64,000 nt of DNA from Deinococcus aerius (GTDB taxonomy: Bacteria; Deinococcota; Deinococci; Deinococcales; Deinococcaceae): positions 1 through 64,000 of the forward strand of contig NZ_BFAG01000005.1 of the NCBI RefSeq assembly GCF_002897375.1, in the 5' to 3' direction. A program made the translations under genes and the position numbers. The first letter of the stretch is position 1; each line of letters opens with the position of its first letter. A model generated the notes under the pieces. It saw only the letters and a list, made by a program, of their open reading frames with translations, was not told where the DNA came from and ran no database searches. This document shows, in pieces, positions 39,960 to 50,221 of the stretch.

Positions 39960-40285
39960 CATAGGTGAAGAAGTATAACTCCGACCTATCAGAGGAAAGG
40001 TGACGTTCTTGACTCGGGCAGGCACCCGAGGGGAGAACCGGACGAATGGATTTGAAGGAATTGTCCTCTACCTGTGGCTGGCTCCAACGTCCTCTCTATC
40101 CGTTCTGGTGCCCCGAGGCACCCACTCCGAGCAGCCCCCCGCACACACGGGAGTGGGTGGCAAAAGCCCGGATGCCGGAGGAAAACCAATGCTTATCCAG
40201 CTTTCGGCTGCATAAGTTGACTTCCCCTGCATCTCACGCTATCTTTTCTCCATCACCGCCCGAAGAGGCGGCTTTTTTGTGCCCA
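39960..40285 (+). ncRNA. Candidate small RNA with strong terminator
   Basis: This gap has no convincing gene: frames of 71 or more codons lack ribosome-binding sites and one runs through the terminator. A strong plus-strand intrinsic terminator closes it, which implies a transcript. Several inverted G/C stretches (for example CACTCCGAGC...GAGTGGGTG-like pairings near 40125 and 40151) could give a structured RNA. TATAAC near 39971 is a possible -10. Coding for a short peptide is not excluded. Confidence 0.35.
40256..40278 (+). terminator. Intrinsic terminator
   Basis: CCGCC (40256-40260) pairs with GGCGG (40267-40271) around CGAAGA, followed by C and six T. It is strong and clearly directed to the plus strand, though no gene lies just upstream on that strand. 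Confidence 0.8.
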
Positions 40286-40396
40286 TGCGGGTCTTCCAAA
40301 GAGGAATGCCGCCCTGGACGACCGGGCGGCACTCCTCTTGATCCTTCTGGCCGGACGGTTCCGAGCCCACCCCTCCGTCCACGGGTCGCGGTCGCC

Positions 40397-41113
40397 CTAG
40401 CGAGTTCCGCCGTCGGTCGTGCCCTCGCTGGTGCTGTTCTGCGGGGTCGTCTCACCCGTGCTGCCGCCCTGCTGGGTGCTCTCGGTGGTGCCGGACGAGG
40501 ACTCGCCCGCGTCGCCGCCCGCCGCCCCGCGCTCGTCGGTGGCCCCTGCCGCCGTGCCCGTGCCCTGATCGGTGCTGCCGGAGCTGGCGTTGCCCGCCGG
40601 GGAACCGCCCGTCGTGCCGCCCGCCGCCTCGCCCTCCCCGGCGGAGGCGGCGGCTGAGTTGGCGTTGCTGGCGCCGCTGGTGGTTCCGCCCGCCGCGCCC
40701 GAGGGGGGATTCGTGGCGTCCTCGGAGACGAGGTCGCTGCCCGTCTGGCCGTCGCCCGTCATGGTCTCGCGGGTGCCCTGAGTGGGGGTGCCCACCTGTC
40801 CGTTGGGACCCTCGCCCGGCGTCTGGGCACCCTGAGCGGCAGCGCCCTCATTCCCCTGGGCCGCGCCGCTCTGGCCCGCCGTGCCCGACTGCGTTCCCTG
40901 GGTGGCCTGGCCTCCCGATGTTCCGGCCGATTCCCCCGCTGCGGCGGGCGCGGCGATGGTGCCCTCGGCGCTGGGGGCCGCCTCCCCCTGCGCCTTGCCC
41001 AAGCGGGGCGCGATGATCAGGAGCGCAACTCCCAGAATCAGGCCGAGCGTCACGCCCAGCATCCAGGACGCCACGTCCCCCGCCACCCACCGGCTGTGCC
41101 TCGTTCGCTTCAT
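40397..41113 (-). CDS. Single-pass membrane protein with long low-complexity tail
   Basis: A 238-residue protein. A short basic N-terminus is followed by one TM segment (about residues 15-35, MLGVTLGLILGVALLIIAP) and then about 200 residues made almost wholly of Gly, Ala, Ser, Thr, Gln and Glu. The tail is surely disordered and probably extracytoplasmic. The ATG is 6 bases after TATCCT. Such tails occur in envelope-linked and desiccation-related proteins, but the function here is unknown. Confidence 0.7.
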   Translation of the reverse strand: MKRTRHSRWVAGDVASWMLGVTLGLILGVALLIIAPRLGKAQGEAAPSAEGTIAAPAAAGESAGTSGGQATQGTQSGTAGQSGAAQGNEGAAAQGAQTPGEGPNGQVGTPTQGTRETMTGDGQTGSDLVSEDATNPPSGAAGGTTSGASNANSAAASAGEGEAAGGTTGGSPAGNASSGSTDQGTGTAAGATDERGAAGGDAGESSSGTTESTQQGGSTGETTPQNSTSEGTTDGGTR

Positions 41114-41206
41114 GGGGTCAGGATACGCCCCGTTCCCGAGGACCTTGCGCTCCGAATTCCTTCACCCGCACGTGATGGGGCGCACATGCCGCCGCCCCAC
41201 CCGTCC

Positions 41207-41587
41207 TTACAACAGGGTGTCCGGTGGGGCGTCCCGGCCCTCCTCGGGCGGCCACCATTGCAGCCGGGCGAGGTCGCAGCGGCCCGACTCGTCGAAGATG
41301 ACCCCCTCGGCCTCCAGCAGCCGCTCCTGCATGTCCCCGAAGCCGAGCTTGTGGGTGCTGACCCGGCCCTGCGCGTTGATCACCCGCTGCCAGGGGAGGT
41401 CCGAGCCCCCCGCCAGGCTGCCCAGCACAAAGCCCGCCAGCCGTGCCCCCCCCGGCCCGGGTCGCCCGGCGAGGAGCGCGAGTTGCCCGTAGGTCATCAC
41501 CCGGCCCGGCGGAATGCGGGCCACCAGGGCGAGGACCCGCTCCCGGAAGGTCCCCTCCGGCACGTTCTCCGGCCCCTCACTCGCCAC
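41207..41587 (-). CDS. Alkyltransferase-like protein (ATL)
   Basis: A 126-residue protein of the MGMT/Ada C-terminal fold. The DNA-binding helix-turn-helix (ARIPPGRVMTYGQLALLAGRPG) is intact, but the active site PCHR reads PWQRV, with Trp replacing the alkyl-accepting Cys. That is the mark of ATL proteins, which bind O6-alkylguanine and hand it to nucleotide-excision repair rather than reversing it. It overlaps the upstream DinB-fold gene by 11 bases. Confidence 0.92.
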   Translation of the reverse strand: MASEGPENVPEGTFRERVLALVARIPPGRVMTYGQLALLAGRPGPGGARLAGFVLGSLAGGSDLPWQRVINAQGRVSTHKLGFGDMQERLLEAEGVIFDESGRCDLARLQWWPPEEGRDAPPDTLL

Positions 41588-42062
41588 GGAGCGGCCCCCA
41601 CATCGCGTCCTCGTCGGGGAGGGGGAAGCCGTTCACCTTGAGGGCGAGCAGCATCTGGCCCCGGTGGTGGGCGTCGTGCGCGAGCATGTGCAGCAGGAAC
41701 TGCCCGGTGCTGGGGTGGGAGAGGTGCCCGGTGCCCTCCGCGCTCAGGGCGGTGTGGAGGGCCGCGGTCCACACCGCGCGCAGTGCCTGCGCCGCCCGGG
41801 CCGGGTCCTCCTGGGCCACGAAGGCGTCCTGGCGGGTGTCGTCGTACAGGATGGGCAGGGGGGAGGCCGCCCCCTCGTCCAGTTGCAGGAGCCAGAAGCG
41901 GGTCGTGCCCGCGATGTGGGCGAGATGCTGCCCCACCGTCATGCCGCCCCCCGGCGTGACCGCCCCCATCATCTCCGGCGTGAGGTGGCCGCACAGAACG
42001 TCGTTCACGCGGCTGTTCGCCTCCACCGCCGTTTCGAGCATCGCCTTGGTTTCCGGGTTCAT
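41577..42062 (-). CDS. DinB-family metal-binding protein
   Basis: A 161-residue four-helix-bundle protein of the DinB/YfiT family. Metal-binding histidines are visible in VGQHLAHIAG and HMLAHDAHHRGQM. Family members include thiol-dependent transferases and hydrolases; in Deinococcus the family is greatly expanded. The ATG is 6 bases after TAGGCT. It is translationally coupled to an alkyltransferase-like protein, which may hint at a role in alkylation or thiol stress. Confidence 0.88.
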   Translation of the reverse strand: MNPETKAMLETAVEANSRVNDVLCGHLTPEMMGAVTPGGGMTVGQHLAHIAGTTRFWLLQLDEGAASPLPILYDDTRQDAFVAQEDPARAAQALRAVWTAALHTALSAEGTGHLSHPSTGQFLLHMLAHDAHHRGQMLLALKVNGFPLPDEDAMWGPLRGE

Positions 42063-42108
42063 GTTCCCAGCCTACCCGCAGAGGCGGACGGGGAGTGTCC
42101 GCTTGGCG

Positions 42109-42975
42109 TCAGGCGGGGGGCAGGACGCTCTCCCGCCGTTCCCCCGGCCTCGGCCCGAAGCGCAGCGGCGCGTGCCCCGGCACCGCCAGCGCCGCGAACT
42201 CGCCCAGCCCCAGGCGGTCGGGCGCCTCCAGGTGGTAGCGGAAGTTCCAGAGGTAGTGCTGCACGACCCGCTCGGGCAGCCCCAGTTTGAGCGCATGACG
42301 CGCCGCCACCTCGGCCAGGTGCCCGATCCCCTCGCGCCGCGCCTCGCGCATCGCCCGCACGAGTTCGGGCGGGGGCGGCGCGTCCCTGCGGTACGCCCAC
42401 ACCGCGAACACGAAGGGGTGCCCCGTCAGCCGGAACCACTCCTCCGCGAGGTCGGTGACGGTGATGCCCCGGCCCGTGTGCGGCAGGCTGGTCATCGTCG
42501 TCTCGGGGGTCAGCGGCCCGGCCACCGCGTACCACTCGCGCAGGGCGCTGTCGCCGATCCGCAGCACCCCGTCGTAGCCCGAGGCCAGCAGTTCCTCCGC
42601 CCCGCCCTCCGCCCGTTCCAGGGTGGGGGAGAGGCCCCGCGCCGCCAGCACGACCTCCAGCAGCGCCACGCTCGTCGCGCTCTGGGCCGTCAGCGCCACC
42701 CGCCGCAGCGCCGGGAGCGGCGCGGTGTGGAAGAGGTTCACCGAGTACACCGGCCCCAGCACCGCCACGGAGAAGTCGGGCAGCGCCTCCAGCCGGTCCG
42801 CGTTGCGGATGAACTCCACCGCGCTGATGTTGGCGATGTCCACCCGGCCTTCCAGCAGGGCTGCGTTCATCTCGGTCGGCACGCCCGTCACTGCCGTCAC
42901 GCCGATCGGCAGCACCAGCCGGTCGAGAATGGGGGCGACGTTGGTGTAGTGAATCCAGCCCGCGCGGTAGGTCAT
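42109..42975 (-). CDS. mqnA: Chorismate dehydratase of the futalosine menaquinone pathway
   Basis: A 288-residue periplasmic-binding-protein-fold enzyme that converts chorismate to 3-enolpyruvylbenzoate, the first step of the futalosine route. The family start MTYRAGWIHYTNVAPILDRL, PTEMNAALLEGRVDIANIS and the late LGHLAEVAARHALKLGL region fit MqnA. I start at MTYRAG; the longer frame upstream covers a repeat. Two genes upstream on the same strand lies mqnE, the next enzyme in the pathway group. Confidence 0.92.
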   Translation of the reverse strand: MTYRAGWIHYTNVAPILDRLVLPIGVTAVTGVPTEMNAALLEGRVDIANISAVEFIRNADRLEALPDFSVAVLGPVYSVNLFHTAPLPALRRVALTAQSATSVALLEVVLAARGLSPTLERAEGGAEELLASGYDGVLRIGDSALREWYAVAGPLTPETTMTSLPHTGRGITVTDLAEEWFRLTGHPFVFAVWAYRRDAPPPPELVRAMREARREGIGHLAEVAARHALKLGLPERVVQHYLWNFRYHLEAPDRLGLGEFAALAVPGHAPLRFGPRPGERRESVLPPA

Positions 42976-42989
42976 GGGCGGCGCTCCGC

Positions 42990-43093
42990 GCGGTGGGTGG
43001 GGAGTGAGAAGTGGGAAGTGGGAAAAGCACGGCCAGGGCAGAGAGCGGGGGCCAAAGCACCCACTGACCACGGGCCACTCCCCACTCCCCCCC
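42990..43093. repeat. Dispersed palindromic repeat, copy 2
   Basis: It carries GGGGAGTGAGAAGTGGGAAG near its left end and CCACTCCCCACTCCCC at its right end, so it folds into an imperfect hairpin. It resembles the reverse complement of 17580-17672. It separates mqnA from the NTF2-like gene. Confidence 0.55.
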
Positions 43094-43435
43094 TCACGGC
43101 ACCACCTGCGCGCTGACCGCCCGCCACTCGCCCGCCCGCCGCGCATAGACCCGCAGGAAGCTCTGCACCCGCCTGCCGTCGGCGTACAACGTGCCGCGCG
43201 TGATCGCCGTGTCGCCGAAGACGCGGGCCGCGTGGCGCTCGTACATCAGGGCGGCGGGGGGGTTGTGGCGCATCCCCTCCAGCAGGTCAGGCTTGAACAC
43301 CACCCGTCCGTCGGGAAAAAAGGCCATCCAGTCGTCGGCGAGGATCATCGCCATCCTCCCGGGGTCGCGGTGGTGATAGGCCGCGTTCCAGGCGTCGTCG
43401 AGGGCGAGCACGGCGTCGAGGTCGTCCGCAGGCAC
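43094..43435 (-). CDS. NTF2/SnoaL-like protein
   Basis: A 113-residue cone-shaped alpha+beta protein of the nuclear-transport-factor-2 superfamily, typical of small-molecule isomerases or ligand-binding proteins. The motif ALDDAWNAAYHHRDPGRMAMILADDWMAFFPDG is diagnostic. The GTG start lies one base after the stop of mqnE, so they are co-transcribed. Whether it takes part in menaquinone synthesis is unknown. Confidence 0.82.
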   Translation of the reverse strand: MPADDLDAVLALDDAWNAAYHHRDPGRMAMILADDWMAFFPDGRVVFKPDLLEGMRHNPPAALMYERHAARVFGDTAITRGTLYADGRRVQSFLRVYARRAGEWRAVSAQVVP

Positions 43436-43436
43436 A

Positions 43437-44567
<1,131 letters not shown>

Positions 44568-44576
44568 AGGGGGAGT

Positions 44577-45761
44577 CTATGCCGGGAAGGGGGAGGGAAG
44601 TGTCCCGGCTGGAGGACTGGCCGCCAGCGGGTGAAGAACAGCCGGACCCTGGAGCGCCCCTGGCCGCCCCTCCGTCCCCTGCGGCGTCACGAAGAAGAAG
44701 GCCAGCGCCAGCAGCAGGTACACGGCGAGCAGCAGCACGCCCTCGAACCACGTCGCCTCGCCGTCCCTCGTCACGGTGGACACCGTCAGGGCGACGGCCA
44801 CGATGGCGACGAGTTCCAGCGGGCTGGAAAAGACCAGATTCATGGGCTTTCCGATGAAGTACGAGATCAGCACGAGCAGCGGCGCGGTGAAGAGGGCCAC
44901 CTGAATGGTCGCGCCGACCGCGATGTTGATCGCCAGCCCGATCTTGCCCTGCCGCGCGAAGTAGCTTCCGGCGATGTACTCGGCGAAGTTGCCCACCACC
45001 GCCAGCACGATGATGCCCAGGAAGAAGGGGCTGAGGCCCAGCGTGCTGCTCGTGGCCTCCAGGGCGCCGGAGAGCATCTCGGATTCCAGGGCGATCAGCG
45101 CGGTGCCGCCGACCAGCACGGCGCCCGCCTGCCAGACGGGCCACAGCGGGCCGTGGTGCTCTTCCCCCTCGTCCAGCGCGAACACATCCCGGTGCGTGAC
45201 GAGCGTATAGACGAGGTTCAACGCGTACACGACGATCAGCACGATGGCGACGCCCAGGCTGAGGTACTCCTCCAGGTTCTGCCGCAGGATCTCGCCCCCT
45301 GCCGTGAAGGCGGGAAGGCGCTCGGTGTAGTCGAACAGCGCCGGGATCAGGAGGGCGATCACGACCAGGAAGAGCATGGAGTTGAGCTGACCGGCATTCT
45401 CGCCGCTGAACTTCTGGCGGGCACGTCCGAAGCTGCCGATCAATATGGCGAGCCCCAGCCCCAGCAGCGCATTGCCGATGATGCTGCCGGTGATCTGCGC
45501 CTTGACGACGGTGATATTGCCCCCCAGCAGCACGAAGATGGCGATGATGAGTTCCGCCAGGTTGCCGAAGGTGACGTTGAGCAGCCCGCCGATGGTCTGC
45601 CCGGCCCGCGCCGCGACCTGCTCGGTGGCCTTCCGCAGCCAGTCGGCGAGCGGGATGATGGCGACCGTCGCGGTGGCGAAGACCCACAGCGGCGGCGCCC
45701 GGAACACGTACTCCAGCAGCAGGCTGATCGGAATGAAGATCAGCAACAGATTCATGACCAT
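44577..45761 (-). CDS. Calcium/proton antiporter (CaCA family)
   Basis: A 394-residue membrane protein with about eleven hydrophobic segments. Both alpha repeats of the cation/proton exchanger are present: [17 protein letters not shown] in the first half and [14 protein letters not shown] in the second, each carrying the Asn/Glu ion-binding residues. A short acidic loop (DEGEEHH) lies in the middle. It would export Ca2+ in exchange for H+ across the inner membrane. The ATG is 6 bases after TAAACT. Confidence 0.9.
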   Translation of the reverse strand: MVMNLLLIFIPISLLLEYVFRAPPLWVFATATVAIIPLADWLRKATEQVAARAGQTIGGLLNVTFGNLAELIIAIFVLLGGNITVVKAQITGSIIGNALLGLGLAILIGSFGRARQKFSGENAGQLNSMLFLVVIALLIPALFDYTERLPAFTAGGEILRQNLEEYLSLGVAIVLIVVYALNLVYTLVTHRDVFALDEGEEHHGPLWPVWQAGAVLVGGTALIALESEMLSGALEATSSTLGLSPFFLGIIVLAVVGNFAEYIAGSYFARQGKIGLAINIAVGATIQVALFTAPLLVLISYFIGKPMNLVFSSPLELVAIVAVALTVSTVTRDGEATWFEGVLLLAVYLLLALAFFFVTPQGTEGRPGALQGPAVLHPLAASPPAGTLPSPFPA

Positions 45762-45874
45762 GGGGGGAGTTTAAGGGCCAGGTGGCGTCTTCCGGCCCGG
45801 GGGTGGGGGAGCGGTGAACGTTCGGCTGGGAGGGAGAGGGCCTGTTTTTGACCCCCACCCCCGCGCTGACCGGC

Positions 45875-47230
45875 CTACGCCCCGCCCACCGCCAGTGCCC
45901 CCACCCGCACGTCGGGCGCGGCCACGGCGTACTGGGTCTCGTGCAGCTCGTTGCCGACGGCCTCGATGCCCGCCAGCAGGTCGAGGATGTTCCCCGCCAC
46001 GGTAAAGACCTCCAGCGGGTGCCGGACCTCGCCGTCTTCCACCCAGAAGCCCTCGGCCTGGAGGGAGAAGTCGCCGGTAACGGGGTTGGCGCCCGCGTGC
46101 CCGCCGGAGACGCCCGTGACGCGCACGCCGGTGAGGCCGGAAGCGACGGCAGTTCCCTCCGTCCCGCCCGGTTGCAGGATCAGATTGCTGGGGGCCACGC
46201 CCACCGTGCCCTGAATACCGTAGCGGGCGGCGTGACCGGTGCTCGTCGTGCCTGCCCGGGCGGCGGTCTGCGCGTTGTGCATGAAGGCGGCGAGCTTCCC
46301 GTTCTCGATCAGCGTCAGGGGCGCGCTCGGGCAGCCCTCGGCGTCGAAGGCGCGCGAGTTCAGGCCGCGCGGCAGGGTGGGGTCGTCGATCAGGGTGACG
46401 AGCGGGCTGGCGATCGTCTCGCCCAGACGCCCGGCCAGCGGGCTCTTGCCCTCCTCGACCATCTTGCCGCTGAACATGCCGGAGAAGAGGGCGAGCAGTT
46501 CGCCCAGGCACTCCCCGCTGACCACGGCAGGGAAGGTGCCGCTGGGGGCGGGTTTGGCACCGAGCAGGGCGAGGGCCTTTTCCACCGCCGAGAGGGCCGT
46601 GCGGGTGGGGTCGAGTTCGGTGAACTCGCGGGTGAACTGCCAGTCCCCCTTCATCTTGTTCTGCCCGTCCTCGCTCACGAGGGGGTAGGCATACTGCATG
46701 GCGTGCAGTTCGCGCGCCTCGCGCTCCAGGCCCTCGGTGTTGCCGACGAGGCGCTGGGCGTCGCTGTCGGAGTAGCCGCCGTAGGGCAGGCTGGTCACGC
46801 GCGGGTCGGCCTCCCGCGCCGCGCGGTCGAGTTCGAGGGCCACGCCCACCTTCTGCTCGACCGTCACGCCGCTCAGGCCCTCGCCGTACAGGTCCAGCGC
46901 GGGGGGTGGGGGCCAGTTTTGCAGGCCCGCCCCGGGCTCCGGCGCGACGAGTTCGGCGTTCTCGACCGCGCTGTCCAGCGCCCGGTCCAGGGCAGGCCGC
47001 GACAGGTTCTCCGTGAAGCTGTACCCCCACGCGCCCTTCACCAGTGCCCGCAGCGCCACGCCCTGCCGCGCGGAGAGCTTGAACTCGCTGACCTCGCCCT
47101 GAAAAGCCTTCACGCCCGTGGACGTGCCCCGCTCGCCGTACACCTCCAGCGTCACCCCGCGCTCCCGGGCACGGCCCAGCAGGTAGGCGCGGGCCTGGTC
47201 GAGACTGAGTTGTTCGGTCGTTGCGGTCAT
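45875..47230 (-). CDS. TldD/PmbA-family metalloprotease subunit, TldE-like
   Basis: A 451-residue protein of the PmbA/TldE type, the non-catalytic partner of TldD. It lacks an HExxxH site but has the family segments (FKLSARQGVALRALVKGAWG; GLNSRAFDAEGCPSAPLTLIENG; HNAQTAARAGTTSTGHA). With TldD it forms a protease that trims flexible peptides inside a closed dimer. Its ATG overlaps the stop of the tldD-like gene (ATGA), so the two are made in equal amounts. Confidence 0.88.
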   Translation of the reverse strand: MTATTEQLSLDQARAYLLGRARERGVTLEVYGERGTSTGVKAFQGEVSEFKLSARQGVALRALVKGAWGYSFTENLSRPALDRALDSAVENAELVAPEPGAGLQNWPPPPALDLYGEGLSGVTVEQKVGVALELDRAAREADPRVTSLPYGGYSDSDAQRLVGNTEGLEREARELHAMQYAYPLVSEDGQNKMKGDWQFTREFTELDPTRTALSAVEKALALLGAKPAPSGTFPAVVSGECLGELLALFSGMFSGKMVEEGKSPLAGRLGETIASPLVTLIDDPTLPRGLNSRAFDAEGCPSAPLTLIENGKLAAFMHNAQTAARAGTTSTGHAARYGIQGTVGVAPSNLILQPGGTEGTAVASGLTGVRVTGVSGGHAGANPVTGDFSLQAEGFWVEDGEVRHPLEVFTVAGNILDLLAGIEAVGNELHETQYAVAAPDVRVGALAVGGA

Positions 47231-48621
47231 GCGCGCCCTCCCACGGTGATTTCGGAGATCAGGATGTGTGGCTGGCCCACGTCGGTCGGCAGGGAGCCGG
47301 ACACGCTGCCGCACATCCCCTGCCCCAGCGCCAGGTCACCCGCCACGCCCACGATGTTCCTCAGGTCCTGCGCCCCGTTGCCCACGAGTGAGGCGCCCCG
47401 CAGCGGCTCAGCAATCTCGCCATTTCGAATCATGTACGCCTCGTCCACCGCGAAGTTGTAGTCCCCGGTGCCGGGCGTCACGCTGCCGCCGCCCATCCGC
47501 CGGGCGTAGATGCCGAGGGGGACCTGGCGGATCAGGCTCTCGGGTGTCTCGCTCCCCTTGTCGATGAAGGTCGAGCGCATCCGGCTCGCGGGCGCGTAGG
47601 TGTAGTTCTGCCGCCGCCCGCTGCCCGTGCGTTTGTGCCCGGTCTTCAGCTCGCCCACCCGGTCCACCATGAAGGACTTCAGCACGCCGTTCTCGATCAG
47701 GACCGTGCGCTCGCCCGGCATCCCCTCGTCGTCCACGGTGACCATACCCCACGAGCCGGGGATGGTGCCGTCGTCGATGGCGCTCACCGATTCGTGGGCG
47801 ATCTTCTGCCCCAGCTTGTCGGCGAACACGCTGGCGTTCTTCTCCACGGCGGTCGTCTCCAGGATGTGCCCGCAGGCCTCGTGGAAGATCACGCCGCCGA
47901 ACTCGTTGCCGATCACGACGGGCAGTTTCCCGGCGGGGGCGTATCCCGCGCGCAGCATCGCGTTCGCTATCCGGGCCGCCTCCGCGCCGATGCTCTCGGG
48001 CGTCACCGTGTCGAAGAATTCCAGGCCCTGCCCGGCGCCGGGGCCATAGCGCCCCGTCTCGCGCAGGGTGCCGTCCTGCGCGATAGCGCTGACGGAGAGG
48101 CGCGTCCACACCCGCTCGTCCTCGGCCCACACGCCCTCGGAGTTGGCGATCAGCACCCGCTGCACCCGGTCGAGGTAGTTCACGTCCACCGTCTTCACGT
48201 CCCCGACCCCCGCCGCGCCCCCGTGTGCCCGGCGCATCAGGGCGAGCTTGTCGCGCTTGGCGGCGTGCAGGGGATGCTCGCGGGCCACGTAGAGAGGCCC
48301 CGCGTCCAGGCGGCGGAAGTCCAGGCCGCCCGCACCCGCCCGGTTCGTCTCACCCGCCCCGCCGCGCGCCCGGGCGACCTGGTCGGCCAGGTCGCGCAGC
48401 CCGGTTTCGGTCACGTCGTTCGTGTAGGCGTAGACGACGCGGGAGCCGTACAGCAGCCGCAGCCCCGCCCCGAACAGGTTCCCGCCGCCCGCGTCCTTCA
48501 CCTCGCCCTGGTGCAGGCGCAGGGTGGTCGAGACCGTGTCTTCCACAAAGAGTTCCGCGAAGTCCGCGCCGCCCGAGCGGGCGAGGGTGAGGACTTCGCG
48601 GGCGAGGCTTTCATTCAGCAT
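47227..48621 (-). CDS. TldD-family metalloprotease, catalytic subunit
   Basis: A 464-residue protein with the zinc motif HExxxH in IFHEACGHILE (about residue 237). It starts MLNESLAREVLTLARSGGAD and carries LEFFDTVTPESIG and AVDEAYMIRNGEI. It is the catalytic subunit of a TldD/TldE pair. In enterobacteria the pair processes modified peptides and helps degrade antitoxins; the Deinococcus substrate is unknown. It overlaps the upstream regulator gene by 11 bases and is coupled to the downstream tldE-like gene. Confidence 0.92.
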   Translation of the reverse strand: MLNESLAREVLTLARSGGADFAELFVEDTVSTTLRLHQGEVKDAGGGNLFGAGLRLLYGSRVVYAYTNDVTETGLRDLADQVARARGGAGETNRAGAGGLDFRRLDAGPLYVAREHPLHAAKRDKLALMRRAHGGAAGVGDVKTVDVNYLDRVQRVLIANSEGVWAEDERVWTRLSVSAIAQDGTLRETGRYGPGAGQGLEFFDTVTPESIGAEAARIANAMLRAGYAPAGKLPVVIGNEFGGVIFHEACGHILETTAVEKNASVFADKLGQKIAHESVSAIDDGTIPGSWGMVTVDDEGMPGERTVLIENGVLKSFMVDRVGELKTGHKRTGSGRRQNYTYAPASRMRSTFIDKGSETPESLIRQVPLGIYARRMGGGSVTPGTGDYNFAVDEAYMIRNGEIAEPLRGASLVGNGAQDLRNIVGVAGDLALGQGMCGSVSGSLPTDVGQPHILISEITVGGRA

Positions 48622-49252
48622 GGGTGGGCCTTTCTGTGCTGGCGAGGGGCAGCATCGTCCCCGGGAACCCCAGCAGGGAGAGGGTGAAATAGCGCGCCCC
48701 CGGCGCGTCCGGGTCCGCCTCGGCGACGGCCGAAAACACCTCCCACGCCTGCTCGCAGGCCCGCTCGAAGGCAGCGGGCGTGAGGCGCACCATCCGCACC
48801 AGGGCGCGGGGGCTGTGGGGAGGGGAGGAGGGCTGGGTGCTCGTCCGCATCGCCCCCGGGCGCAGGTCGAACAGCAGACCCTCCGGCAGGTGTTCGGAAA
48901 GGTCGAGTTCCGCCGCCGCCAGGAAGGCATCGGTGAGGGCGGCCAGGAAGGGCTGCACCACGTCCCGGCGCAGCAGCCCCCGCAACTCGGGCGCCAGCAC
49001 GAAGCGGTCGGCGACCGGCTTCCACCTGCGCCCCCGCCCGCCCTCCTGACTCGGAACGAGCAGCCCCAGCGCGGCGAGCCTCCGCACGTGGTACGAGACG
49101 CGCGGCGCAGGTTCCCCCAGCTTGCGCGCCGCCTCGCTCGCCGTGGCCCCGCCGCGGAACTGCACGAGCAGGTGTCCCCCGTAGCGCACGTCGGTCAGGG
49201 CCGCGAGCTGGGCCTCGTTCCGAACGATGTACGTCGTGGGTGCGGGGGACAC
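48611..49252 (-). CDS. Winged-helix (ArsR/HTH_20-type) regulator, first gene of the tld operon
   Basis: A 213-residue transcription regulator. The N-terminal winged helix (about residues 10-75) is TYIVRNEAQLAALTDVRYGG, then ATASEAARKLGEPAPRVSYHVRRLAALGLL, the recognition-helix motif of ArsR-like repressors. The C-terminal 130 residues may sense a ligand. The GTG start is 7 bases after CACAGT. It overlaps tldD, so it probably controls its own operon. Confidence 0.85.
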   Translation of the reverse strand: MSPAPTTYIVRNEAQLAALTDVRYGGHLLVQFRGGATASEAARKLGEPAPRVSYHVRRLAALGLLVPSQEGGRGRRWKPVADRFVLAPELRGLLRRDVVQPFLAALTDAFLAAAELDLSEHLPEGLLFDLRPGAMRTSTQPSSPPHSPRALVRMVRLTPAAFERACEQAWEVFSAVAEADPDAPGARYFTLSLLGFPGTMLPLASTERPTHAE

Positions 49253-49323
49253 GCCCCCTACTGTGGCGCCTCCCCCTTTCAAAGGAAAGCCGGTTTGTTG
49301 AAAAAACGGGCCCGGCCCTCCCG

Positions 49324-49875
<552 letters not shown>

Positions 49876-49927
49876 GGGGGCAGTGTGGCACAGGGGCAGA
49901 ATGGCGGCGGTGCGCTACGCTGGGGAC

Positions 49928-50221
49928 GTGAAGGAAGGGCAGCGAGGAGCACAGGAACGCTGGACGGTGGACGGCATCGAGGACAGCCCGCACGGCCCGA
50001 TGGCGCGGGTGGAGCGCGAGGACGGCCTCACCTTCGACGTGCCGCTCCACGTTCTGCCGGAGGGCGTGCGCGAGGGGGACGTGCTCGGCGTGCTGGACGG
50101 CCCCGACGGGGTGACGGTCGAGCGGCTGCCCGCCGAAACCCGGGCCCGCCGCGAGGAGGCCCAGCGCCGCCTGGAGGCCCTGAACAGCACGCCCGGCGCC
50201 GGGGAGGAGATCGACCTGTGA
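49928..50221 (+). CDS. DUF3006 protein
   Basis: A 97-residue protein of the DUF3006 family (WTVDGIEDSPHGPMARVERED; LHVLPEGVREGDVLGVLDG), short beta-rich proteins almost always found next to ComEC-like hydrolases. The GTG start is 6 bases after TACGCT. The stop overlaps the next start by four bases (GTGA). Its job is unknown but the conserved neighbourhood suggests partnership with that hydrolase. Confidence 0.85.
   Translation: MKEGQRGAQERWTVDGIEDSPHGPMARVEREDGLTFDVPLHVLPEGVREGDVLGVLDGPDGVTVERLPAETRARREEAQRRLEALNSTPGAGEEIDL

Noticed and set aside
40046..40657. Possible 203-residue gene in the gap after der
   Set aside because: It reads through a strong terminator and into the antisense of the low-complexity membrane protein, with no ribosome-binding site.
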